Positions 5,682 through 14,300 of a DNA stretch of 21,898 nt are shown piece after piece. Each line of letters begins with the position of its first letter. The stretch's first letter is position 1. The stretch is taken from assembly GCA_047626155.1 (NCBI GenBank), contig JBLHRR010000092.1, forward strand, positions 1 through 21,898, given 5' to 3'. A program made the position numbers and the translations under genes. The notes below the pieces were generated by a model, which saw nothing but the letters and a program-made list of their open reading frames with translations, was not told where the DNA came from and ran no database searches. This DNA comes from CALGLS01 sp047626155. Lineage in GTDB: Bacteria; Bacteroidota; Bacteroidia; Chitinophagales; Saprospiraceae.

Positions 5682-8600
5682 TTATTTCAAAATTGTAACA
5701 TCTCCTTTATAGAGCAACTTAACCCCATCTATAAATTCAATTTCTGCCACATAAATAAAGACTGCCGAATTCGAAGGTTTGCCTTTCATCCTTCCATCCC
5801 ACCCGAAGGCAGGGTCGTTTGGCATTGCATCTTTTACCTCAAAAACTTTTCCACCCCAACGATTGAAAATTTGGAACCTCGGGATTCTTGTAATCATTTC
5901 CTGATTTGCATAAATCAAAAACAAATCATTATTTCCATCTCCATTTGGAGAGAATACATTTGGAATATAAACCCCTCGATCTTTTCGAACTCGCAGTAAA
6001 ATTTTTGCCTCTGCGGGACAATCATTTTCGTTGGACAACCAAACTTTATAACGAGTTGTTTCTAGTGGTGTCGCCAGTGGATTCAGACAATTATTACAAC
6101 TCAGGGATTCATCAGGTGTCCAAAAAATGGAGTCAATTTCATTTTCAGCAAGGTTCGTCAATGCATTGATTTGATAGGAATCACCTAAGTTTATTTCTAC
6201 CTCCGGAATAAGTTCTAACTGTACTTCCGAAGCTTCTGGAATAAATAATTCCTCTTCGTAAATACATCCTTCGGCATCTTTGATCAGCAGACTTATATTT
6301 CCATAAGGTAAATTCAAAAACACATTTTCATTGGAAAAGGATTGGCCGTCATCAATGGAATGAGTGTAAGGTTCCGTCCCTCCATAAACGGTCGAAATAG
6401 CCACGCCACCAAGGTCGCCAAAACAAAGCGGCTCGAATATTTCTACGTCTGCGCTGTTAGGAACATTAGTATTTTCGGTTACCAAAACAGAATCGAGCGC
6501 AGCGCAGCCATTAAAATTATTAGTCACTAACAAGGTGTAGACGCCAGCCGAATTTATCTCTGGATTTAAACTATTGTCTCCATTTAGAATGGTTCCGTTG
6601 ATTGTTGTCCAGAGGTAGAAAAAAGGAATTCCAGTAGAAGAGCCATTCCCGTCAAGTGTCCATGTGTCATTATTACAATTCAACTCCACAGGCAAACCTG
6701 CATCTGATACAGGAGGCATTCTATCTTCCTGGACTACAATCGAATCCGTCATTTGACAATCATTATTGGTATCCAAAATCGTTAGCGAATAAGTTCCTAC
6801 CTGATCTATGAGTGGTGTCAGTGAATCTGTTCCAGCAATAAAATTACCATCACTTGTAGCCCAGGTAATTTCAAAATTGGTACCAAAAGAAGAGTTGTTT
6901 GCATAAATGGTTAAGAAGGAATCTATGCAATTCAGATTACCAATCGGTTCTAAAACAACCTGAGGAAGCTCTACATGTATTCCTATTGTTATACTATCAA
7001 CATCGGTACAGCCGTTCGTCAAACTGATAACTGTGAGCAAATACTGACCTGCAGCATTTACTACCGGATTCATAGTAGAATCACCACTTATAATATTTCC
7101 ATCAATAGTAGTCCATTCGAAAGTCAGCCCTTCTACAGGTTGAGAAGTGGAAGCATCCAGCGTGGTCGATGGCGTTGTACAATCCAGTACCTGAGGACCA
7201 ATTAATGTAGCTTCGGCTACAGGTGAAAAAACATTTAGGAGGACTTGTGTTTCATCTGAGGCGATGCAATTGGTGCTCGTATCCGTTACGATGAGCGTAT
7301 AAGAACCAGGCTGATCAACAAGCAAATTCAAGGTATTTTCTCCAGAAATAATATTTCCATTAATTGTAGTCCAGTTATAAACAAGGTTATTCCCTGCCGT
7401 AGCAGATCCATGTAGTATCACTGTTTTTGTTATACAATCCAAAGCAGCAAAACCTCCTGCATCGGCGAACATATCTGCCACTTCAACCATAGCTTCGCCC
7501 TGAACGTCTCCTTCACAATGCGCACTAGAAATCGTTTGCAACGCATAGACACCCGCTTCATTTACTTCAAGTATAAAAGGATTAGCTGTAATTTCTGCTA
7601 CAAGCGGTTGTTCGACGCCATCTATTGTATAAACAAATGACCAAGGGGAAGTACCCGTAAAATCAATTTGTAGGGGAGCATTACTATTGGTATCACAAAG
7701 AAAATACTGGCCGCTTATCAATGCCGAAGGAGTCATTGTAAATGTAATGTTATTTTCGGCGACAGCTGAACTCCCACAAAGGTCTGTCACCGTTACGGAA
7801 TAGGTGGAACTTGCATCAACATAAGGTGATATTACCGATGTGGTCTCGCCTGTTTCCCAGAGGTAAGTATGTAACCCTGAGCCGCCAGAAACCTGCACAT
7901 TAATTGAAATAGTATCCGGATCACAGAATGACAAATCAACTGGTTCTACAACTATAGGTAAGGCATCTTCAATGTACATTGTTGCAAAGGGGTTTGCGCA
8001 AGAGCAAAAAGATTCCAATTCTAACAATATACTTTCTGACCCTTCATTCAGCGCATCAGCATAGCTAAGCACCGATAAATAATAAATAGAATCTCCCGCA
8101 GGAATGGTGATGCTTGCCGGTAGTGCTTCATAGTCGATACCAGCAGTAGCCGTACTTAATGGAGAGACCACCACATTGACATCCAAAGGCAAACTAAGGT
8201 CATCGTTCGTATTTCTAGTAAAAACAAAACTGCCGTCCAGACAGCCTTCGTACACGACATTTGAACTACTGTCAACCCCTGGAACTTCCGTCGTCACAAC
8301 AGTAGATTCACCAGATGAAAAACCATTGGCTTTTAAAAATACCGCAGAGTCAAAATAAGCATCTCCTACATCGGCAATGACCAATTTAATGTGGTAGGTC
8401 TCGCAAGCCTGCACATTCGCCATGGCCGTCATGACGGTTGTAAATCCATCGAATTCTAAGTCATTAATTGCGGCACCATCGGTAGCTGTTGGATAATTTG
8501 TGCATTGCAATGCAAATGGAATATTAGGATGTTGGGCACTCGGAATATTGTTGACATAATAGGCCGAATTCGTTAAGTGATTCACCGAATTAATAGCCGT

Positions 8601-9479
8601 GTAATCCGTACTGTTTGGTACTACGGCGATGTTCTCTGCATTATTGGTGAATGGGCCATTAATGCCAGGACCAGAGATAAAAAACCCAAAGACATCATTG
8701 AAAGGACTATTGACATATTCGCAATATTCTTCTGAGGCAAATACGAATTCAAAGGAGACTTGATTGGTGGTTGGCGTAAAATCAAATTCCAATGCGGCCA
8801 CGTCGTAGAGGGAATTATTATTCACCATTTGGCTGAGGTCTGCATCTGTACTTGGCGCTACAAAAGCGTTACCTGCATTGTATAGATCATTTGGGCCAGC
8901 ACTGTTATAAATGTCCCCAGTAGACAGGATAATTCCATCTTCGAAATTAATAGAACTCGCCCCGTTAGAAAAATAACCACGACTTAAATCATCTCCGCTG
9001 AAAGAAATACTCTGATCTTCCAGGTCAAAACAATCTCCGCCGATGAAGACATCTTTTACCAATTGGTTAGGCGTGTAGTTTTCATCAACAGCTATGCTTG
9101 CCAAGCTTCGTGCTTCAGTCTCATAACAAGAAGTACACGAAATTGAGATATAGGCATCAACAGGTTCGGTACAATCCTTTTCGATCTCCAGCAATAGCTC
9201 CTCCCCTTCTGCTTCGAAGGTCAAAACCATATCGCTTCCTCCTTCCGGAAGGTTAAAACTCAGTTGGCAGTTGGGGTCATCAGCAGTTAAAAACACTTCG
9301 TAATTTTCGCCAGGTTTCAATTGTAAGAGCTGTGTTTTATTTATCGCATCTTCTAGGAAAAGGAGATGACGACTACTCCCCTTTCGAACAGGAATATTTT
9401 CAATTAGCTGCCCAAAGCAGCTGAGAGGAATTAGGATTAGCATAGCCGCAGCTAGCAGGAGTGTACATCTTTTTTGCAT
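5682..9479 (-). CDS. Choice-of-anchor L surface protein with PKD-like modules and T9SS type B tail
   Basis: From ATG 9477-9479 the protein has 1265 residues; an in-frame ATG at 9527 would bury the signal peptide (MQKRCTLLLAAAMLILIPLS). Residues about 129-385 are a choice-of-anchor L domain (NQLVKDVFIGGDCF, EDGIILSTGDIYNSAGPND, FVFASEEYCEYVNSPFNDVF, DVGDAYFDSAVFLKANGF). Then come a Calx-beta-like domain (about 390-490: ATAGIDYEALPASITIPAGD), a PKD/SprB-like segment, four tandem PKD-like modules (6459-7463), one SprB-type module (EPLCFGDLGGVAISTVYGG), and from about 1171 the gliding-type C-terminal domain (IPNVFSPNGDGNNDLFLIYA, RFQIFNRWGGKVFEV) that directs T9SS type B export and surface attachment. 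Likely an adhesin or gliding/biofilm surface protein; no enzymatic domain is seen. Regularly spaced Cys suggests disulfides. Confidence 0.92.
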   Translation of the reverse strand: MQKRCTLLLAAAMLILIPLSCFGQLIENIPVRKGSSRHLLFLEDAINKTQLLQLKPGENYEVFLTADDPNCQLSFNLPEGGSDMVLTFEAEGEELLLEIEKDCTEPVDAYISISCTSCYETEARSLASIAVDENYTPNQLVKDVFIGGDCFDLEDQSISFSGDDLSRGYFSNGASSINFEDGIILSTGDIYNSAGPNDLYNAGNAFVAPSTDADLSQMVNNNSLYDVAALEFDFTPTTNQVSFEFVFASEEYCEYVNSPFNDVFGFFISGPGINGPFTNNAENIAVVPNSTDYTAINSVNHLTNSAYYVNNIPSAQHPNIPFALQCTNYPTATDGAAINDLEFDGFTTVMTAMANVQACETYHIKLVIADVGDAYFDSAVFLKANGFSSGESTVVTTEVPGVDSSSNVVYEGCLDGSFVFTRNTNDDLSLPLDVNVVVSPLSTATAGIDYEALPASITIPAGDSIYYLSVLSYADALNEGSESILLELESFCSCANPFATMYIEDALPIVVEPVDLSFCDPDTISINVQVSGGSGLHTYLWETGETTSVISPYVDASSTYSVTVTDLCGSSAVAENNITFTMTPSALISGQYFLCDTNSNAPLQIDFTGTSPWSFVYTIDGVEQPLVAEITANPFILEVNEAGVYALQTISSAHCEGDVQGEAMVEVADMFADAGGFAALDCITKTVILHGSATAGNNLVYNWTTINGNIISGENTLNLLVDQPGSYTLIVTDTSTNCIASDETQVLLNVFSPVAEATLIGPQVLDCTTPSTTLDASTSQPVEGLTFEWTTIDGNIISGDSTMNPVVNAAGQYLLTVISLTNGCTDVDSITIGIHVELPQVVLEPIGNLNCIDSFLTIYANNSSFGTNFEITWATSDGNFIAGTDSLTPLIDQVGTYSLTILDTNNDCQMTDSIVVQEDRMPPVSDAGLPVELNCNNDTWTLDGNGSSTGIPFFYLWTTINGTILNGDNSLNPEINSAGVYTLLVTNNFNGCAALDSVLVTENTNVPNSADVEIFEPLCFGDLGGVAISTVYGGTEPYTHSIDDGQSFSNENVFLNLPYGNISLLIKDAEGCIYEEELFIPEASEVQLELIPEVEINLGDSYQINALTNLAENEIDSIFWTPDESLSCNNCLNPLATPLETTRYKVWLSNENDCPAEAKILLRVRKDRGVYIPNVFSPNGDGNNDLFLIYANQEMITRIPRFQIFNRWGGKVFEVKDAMPNDPAFGWDGRMKGKPSNSAVFIYVAEIEFIDGVKLLYKGDVTILK
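6459..7463 (-). repeat. Four tandem PKD-like modules
   Basis: Four coding modules of about 84 residues share the pattern (L)(D/N)C...LDGS or similar, then (Y/F)xW(T/A)T.(D/N)GN(I/F), then SG(D/E)(S/N)(T/S)(L/M)NP, then G.Y.LxV....NGC/DC. A fifth, very close module occurs on the opposite strand in the SprB-repeat protein (LDCNNSFVVLDGSASDAGG ... NGCEASSST, near 12400-12610). Within-gene duplication and cross-gene module exchange are both likely. Confidence 0.8.
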
Positions 9480-10070
9480 GATCGGTTGACATTTTAAACG
9501 GGTTTTTAAAAAGATGGGATAAGACATTAACCACTTAGGCTTACCAGATACAACTGATAAACAATAAGCTTACACAATAGCTTTGACCAACCAAATAGAT
9601 CGTCTGATCGCTGGTCCAAAGCAGTGTTTAGTTTGATATGCTCAAATAAATGAGGGTGAAGTCAGGGAAAAGAATGAAGTAAAATTTCACTTCATTTTGA
9701 TAGGGAGAAATTTAGCTTGGATTTCCAAACTAATGACAACAATTGAACGGGTTGGAATTTGAATTATTTTTGTAGGATTGCTTGCTTTGGTTTTTAATTG
9801 TTGATTTGTCTGAAATTGGGTAAATGGTCTTAAATGAATATCATAACCAAGCCTTTTAATTTATGAGAAGGGAATTATTCTGGTAAGAGGATCAAATCGA
9901 TTATCGAATTTAAAGGAGGAGTCTATTGATTGATTTCGATACGATGGTTTTGCAGAATTGGAAAAAGAAGAGAAAAGAAGAATGGAGCTAGACCTAATTT
10001 CGGCAGAGATAGGCAATAGGTAGGAGAAGTGAGGAAAATAGTACTGTTTACCTATTGTTTATCCCGACAC
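9480..10070. other. Gene-free interval with two small inverted repeats
   Basis: I see no convincing gene here on either strand; open frames are short and start without recognisable proteins. Two structures stand out. GCTTTGACCA (9580-9589) pairs with TGGTCCAAAGC (9612-9622) with one bulged base, about 100 bp upstream of the surface-protein start, a possible leader or operator element. AATGAAGT (9673-9680) pairs with ACTTCATT (9689-9696) around AAAATTTC. The promoter of the 5682-9479 gene should lie here, but no TAnnTTTG match was found on its strand. Confidence 0.5.
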
Positions 10071-10114
10071 AAAATAAAAATGCGTAACAATTTGATAATC
10101 AAAAAGTTACGCAT
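10071..10114 (-). terminator. Intrinsic terminator of tRNA-Arg
   Basis: ATGCGTAAC (10080-10088) pairs perfectly with GTTACGCAT (10106-10114); the 17-nt loop contains a further TTTGAT/ATCAAA pairing. On the minus strand the stem is followed by TTTTATTTT (10071-10079). It begins 8 bases after the tRNA 3' end. Confidence 0.85.
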
Positions 10115-10122
10115 CTTAGTAG

Positions 10123-10196
10123 TGATCCCATCAGGACTCGAACCTGAAACCTGCTCATTAGAAGTGAGCTGCTCTATCCAGTTGAGCTATGGGACC
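10123..10196 (-). tRNA. tRNA-Arg (anticodon TCT)
   Basis: Seventy-four bases on the minus strand fold as a complete cloverleaf: acceptor GGTCCCA/TGGGATC (one G-U pair), D arm GCTC-AACTGGATA-GAGC, anticodon arm GCTCA-CTTCTAA-TGAGC with TCT at the centre, variable loop AGGTT, T arm TCAGG-TTCGAGT-CCTGA and discriminator A. CCA is not encoded (CTA follows), as usual for this phylum. It reads AGA (and AGG by wobble) codons. It has its own promoter-like site upstream and a terminator downstream, so it is a single-gene unit divergent from ung. Confidence 0.97.
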
Positions 10197-10225
10197 AGCT
10201 GGATCACCTTATTTCTAAAGCGACG

Positions 10226-10256
10226 CAAAAATACACTTTTTCACAACAGTTTCATA
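10226..10256 (-). promoter_or_regulatory. Promoter of tRNA-Arg
   Basis: On the minus strand TATTTTTG (10226-10233) fits the -7 consensus TAnnTTTG exactly. Nineteen bases upstream lies TATG (10253-10256), one base off the -33 TTTG. Transcription would start about 24 bases before the mature tRNA 5' end. Confidence 0.5.
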
Positions 10257-10268
10257 ACTATATTGCAT

Positions 10269-10292
10269 TTAGTATTACACAAAAAATAATTT
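10269..10292 (+). repeat. Dispersed repeat A, copy upstream of ung
   Basis: Twenty-four bases beginning TTAGTATTACAC match 11162-11185 with one substitution. The two copies lie in the same orientation on either side of the ung gene, the second starting four bases after its stop codon. Confidence 0.65.
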
Positions 10293-10374
10293 GACAATCC
10301 TTATCGTGGAAGCTTTTAGTTAAAGCACTCTCCCTAAGGTCGTTAAGCTTCAACTAAAAGCTTCCAGATTGTCA
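10292..10374. repeat. MITE-like imperfect inverted repeat
   Basis: TGACAATC (10292-10299) pairs with GATTGTCA (10367-10374), and inside it TGGAAGCTTTTAGTT (10307-10321) pairs perfectly with AACTAAAAGCTTCCA (10352-10366). A 7-nt bulge is on the left only, and the loop is 30 nt. A-rich and T-rich flanks (AAAAAATAATT / AATTTTTT) extend the symmetry loosely, so it could also act as a two-way terminator between the divergent tRNA and ung units. Confidence 0.7.
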
Positions 10375-10441
10375 TGTTAATTTTTTATTGTTGATTAGTC
10401 AAAAGTGATTTTATTCAACGGCAAAACCTTTATCCCTCATC

Positions 10442-10473
10442 CTTGAGGAAGAACCCATATTTTACTACTTTAG
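10442..10473 (+). promoter_or_regulatory. Probable ung promoter close to the start codon
   Basis: CTTG (10442-10445), 20 bases, TACTTTAG (10466-10473): each box is one base off the Bacteroidota -33/-7 consensus with correct spacing. The start codon is at 10478, about where transcription would begin, so the mRNA would have almost no leader. Confidence 0.4.
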
Positions 10474-10477
10474 CTGC

Positions 10478-11158
10478 ATGAGTAAAATTACAAACGTCAA
10501 CATAGAAGCCTCTTGGAAAAAGGCACTCCAACCTGAATTCAAGGAAGCCTATTTCGGGGAAATCAAAGCTTTTCTAAAAACGGAAAAACAAGCTGGTAAA
10601 AAAATATATCCTCCTGGAAAACTCATCTTCAATGCCTTCAACCTCGTACCGATCGACAAAGTGAAAGTCGTTATCCTCGGACAAGATCCCTATCACAATC
10701 CTGGCGAAGCAATGGGCCTCAGTTTCTCCGTGCCCAAAAGCGTACGCGTTCCTCCTTCTCTGAAAAACATCTACAAAGAAATGGTCACTGACATCGGTTT
10801 CGAAATACCCAACCACGGAGACCTTTCTCCTTGGACAAATGAAGGCGTACTCCTACTCAACGCCATGCTAACCGTAGAACATAAATCCGCAGGTTCTCAT
10901 CGGAAAATTGGCTGGCAGAAATTTACCGACGCCGTCATCAAAACCATCTCTGAAGAATGCGAAGGAATTGTATTCATGCTCTGGGGCAATTTCGCGAAAA
11001 GCAAAAAAGAACTGATTGACACCAACAAACATCTGGTTCTAGAAGCGGCTCACCCTTCTCCCCTAGCCCGGAATGCTTTTCAAGGAAGTGCCCATTTTTC
11101 AAAAGCAAATGCTTACCTAAAGGAAAATGGAAAAGGAGAAATCAATTGGACTTTATAA
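10478..11158 (+). CDS. ung: Uracil-DNA glycosylase, family 1
   Basis: This 226-residue protein is a full-length family 1 enzyme that removes uracil from DNA after cytosine deamination or dUTP misincorporation, the first step of base excision repair in the cytoplasm. The signatures are in order: water-activating loop GQDPYHNPGEAMGLSFSV with catalytic Asp70, proline-rich loop VPPSLKNIYKE (91-101), uracil-specificity segment GVLLLNAMLTV with Asn128, glycine-serine-like region AGSHRKIGW, and the leucine intercalation loop HPSPLARNAFQGSAHFS with His192. No N-terminal targeting extension is present. The start is supported by a promoter-like site just upstream. It is a single gene framed by direct repeats A (10269, 11162) and followed by repeat B, so the locus may have moved or been rebuilt as a unit, although its sequence looks like an ordinary chromosomal ung. 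Confidence 0.97.
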   Translation: MSKITNVNIEASWKKALQPEFKEAYFGEIKAFLKTEKQAGKKIYPPGKLIFNAFNLVPIDKVKVVILGQDPYHNPGEAMGLSFSVPKSVRVPPSLKNIYKEMVTDIGFEIPNHGDLSPWTNEGVLLLNAMLTVEHKSAGSHRKIGWQKFTDAVIKTISEECEGIVFMLWGNFAKSKKELIDTNKHLVLEAAHPSPLARNAFQGSAHFSKANAYLKENGKGEINWTL

Positions 11159-11161
11159 TAA

Positions 11162-11185
11162 TTAGTATTACACTAAAAATAATTT
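11162..11185 (+). repeat. Dispersed repeat A, copy downstream of ung
   Basis: One mismatch to 10269-10292, same orientation. It begins four bases past the ung stop codon and is followed after two bases by repeat B. Confidence 0.65.
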
Positions 11186-11187
11186 CC

Positions 11188-11218
11188 AAATCGGGATTTA
11201 ATTTTTTGTTGTTACTTA
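11188..11218 (+). repeat. Dispersed repeat B, copy between ung and the SprB-repeat gene
   Basis: Thirty-one bases, two differences from 4035-4065, about 7 kb away, where the same unit marks the breakpoint of a truncated gene. Repeats A and B lie side by side here. Confidence 0.7.
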
Positions 11219-11323
11219 GACAATTGACTGACAAATTGTTTTATTTAAAATCGGTAGTTTTATTCCGTCCATATTCAGATAGCATATCTTTTTAGATACT
11301 TACTTACAAAACCACACTAATTC

Positions 11324-14300
11324 ATGCAAGAGAATTACCCATCTAAACGGCTGTCGATCTTTGCCCTGATTGCAGTCACCGTCCTCTTTTTAGCCAACTC
11401 CAGTAACCCTCCAAATGGAAGAACCGGAGCACCCGGTGATAACGGCACCTGTGCTGGCTGTCATGGAGGTAGCAACCCCAATGGCTTCGACGGTTCAGTT
11501 GCAATACTCAACTTTCCAAGCTCCATCACTCCCGGAACTACTTATAGCCTTACCGCTAAAGTTAGCAACCCAAATGGCTTGGCCAACAGAGGTGGTTTCC
11601 AAGCAGTGGTACTCAACGTAACGTCAGGCAATACTAATTCTGGAAACCTCACAGCCTCCGGATCAAACCCTTCTACCGTGTTCTCTGGAGGAAGGGAATA
11701 TGTAGAGCATAGCCCGGCCATCCCCTTCCCTGCTAACAATGAAGTGACCTGGGATTTTGATTGGACCGCGCCTTCCAGTCCTGCAGGAGATCTCATAAAA
11801 ATATACACCGCTTCGGTCATTGGAAATGGCGGCGGGTCCAGCGGAGACTTCGTAGTTACTTCTTCCTCTTCTGGAATAATGGATAGCGGCGGAGGAGGTG
11901 ATCCGCTCAGCGTACAAATTACCAGTTCAACAGATGTTACTTGCTTCGGAGAGAGCAACGGAACGGCTACTGCCGAAGCCAGTGACGGGGCTGGTTCCTA
12001 TATGTACAGTTGGTCAAACGGAGAATCGGGTGCCAACGCAAACATGCTGCCCGCAGGCCTTCAATCTGTTACCGTTACGGATGCCAATTCGGCAACGGCC
12101 TCTGCTTCTGTAATGATAAACCAACCAGCAACCGCTGTTTCCGTTTCGATAATTGATCAAACAGACATTACTTGTACCAATACCACTGGATCTGCTACAG
12201 CCTCCGGAAGTGGGGGAACCCCTGGATACACTTACCTCTGGGATAATGGTGAAAGTAGTGCTACCGCCATCAACCTTAGTAGTGGAACGCATTTCGTCAC
12301 CGCTACTGATGGCTTGGCTTGTATGGCTATTACCTCTGTTTTCATTAACACCGACAATACAGTTCCTATTGCTGACGCAGGAGGCCCTGGCCAATTGGAT
12401 TGTAACAATAGTTTTGTAGTTCTGGATGGATCTGCCTCTGATGCAGGAGGAAACATCACCTATCTTTGGACTACCCCTGACGGGAATATAGTTTCTGGAG
12501 TATCATCCACTACCCCCATTGTCGATCAAATTGGAACTTACACCATCACCGTTTCTAACAATGCAAATGGATGTGAGGCCTCTTCAAGTACAACGGTTAC
12601 AGAAATAGCCTCCCCTACCCTAACCATCAGTGGAAATGACCTGACTTGCTTTGATTCAAATGATGGCAGTATTACCCTTTTAGTAAATGGTGGAGCAATG
12701 CCATTTACTTTTGACTGGAATGATAATACATATGATGGCATTCAGAATCCAACAAATATTCCTATCGGAAGTTATGCCGTGACAGTCACGGATGCAAACA
12801 ACTGCGTGGCTTCTACCTCTGTTCAAATTACTTCTCCTTCTGAAATTCTTTTGATTCCAACTATTACAAATACTTTGTGTAATGGAGGTTGTAATGGAGA
12901 AGTATTGTTAGTACCCAGCGGAGGATCTGGCAGTGGCTATACCTACAATTGGGCAAACGGAGATACCGCAAACCCCGCAACGGGTCTTTGCGCCGGAAAC
13001 ATAGACGTTACCGTGACCGACTTCAATGGCTGTACACAAATAGAAGTATACACCGTTACCGAACCGGCTACATTAACCGTTACCGGCACAACAACGGATG
13101 CGACCTGCGGACTATGTAATGGTACGATCACTACGACTGCCGTTGGTGGAACTGGTGGATACATCCACGACTGGGGAGGCAGTTTACCAAATACGCCTAA
13201 CCCAAATAATGTTTGCGCTGGCACTTATACACTGATTGTAACAGATAACAATAATTGCACGACGGTTTCAAACTTTACTGTAAACGCCTCCGATGTGCCA
13301 ATTATATCCCTAGTCAGCAGCCCCGTTTCTTGTAATGGAATTTGTGATGGGAATGTCACTTCCAGTATTTCTGGAGGCACGATGCCTTTTTCATATCTAT
13401 GGAGTAATGGTAGTAGCGACAGTTCTATTGACAATCTTTGTTCCGACGATTATTCATTAACGCTTACAGATGACACTGGTTGTACTATTGTTAGTTCTGC
13501 ATCGGTAGGTACTCCGGCTCCGATTGTAATTTCACTGGTAAATACAGATCCAACTTGTTTCGAATTGTGTAATGGAGCGATAGCGCTTAGCGCAACTGGC
13601 GGCAATGGTAACTTTACTTATCAGTGGACTGGAGGCATTTCTGCTAATGAGGAAAACCCATCTGACCTTTGTGCAGGAACTTATTCTGTAACCGCAACAG
13701 ATGCCAATGGCTGTACGAATACCGCTAACACTACTTTAACGGAACCAGCTGAATTAACGGCAACTTCTACCCTTACGAACCTAATTTGCAATAATGACTG
13801 TACGGGAAGTATTTCCCTTTCGGTAAATGGAGGAACGATGGACTATACCTTTAATTGGTCTGGCAGTCCTTCCAACAACTCCTCTACAAATAGTGATTTA
13901 TGTGCAGGAGACTATTTCGTTACCGTCACTGATGCCAATGGTTGTACGATTACTTTAACAGAAGAAATTACAGAACCTACTGCGATTCAGGCTTCTGCTA
14001 CTACCAGTGATGAAATTTGTAATGGTGACTGCGATGGCACAATTACACTAAGTTTATCAGGAGGAACTCAACCCTATACTTTCAACTGGTCAAATACAGC
14101 TACGAGTCAAAATATCTCTGATCTATGTCCGGGCAATTATACGGTAACTATTTCTGATGCTAATAATTGTACCACGACACTAAGCGCTACTATAAGTGGC
14201 CCTGATCCAATTGTCATTTCAAATACAACTACCAATACGACCTGTAATAATGAATGCAATGGCAGTATCAACCTGAGCGTAACAGGAGGAAATGCTGGTT

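Noticed and set aside
10029..10289. 86-codon plus-strand frame
   Set aside because: It covers the tRNA-Arg gene and its terminator on the other strand; the translation is just the antisense of the tRNA.
11324..11880. A cytochrome c domain on the strength of CxxCH
   Set aside because: The surrounding sequence fits the choice-of-anchor V/reelin-like domain; no distal Met motif typical of small cytochromes c was seen, so haem binding is kept only as a question.
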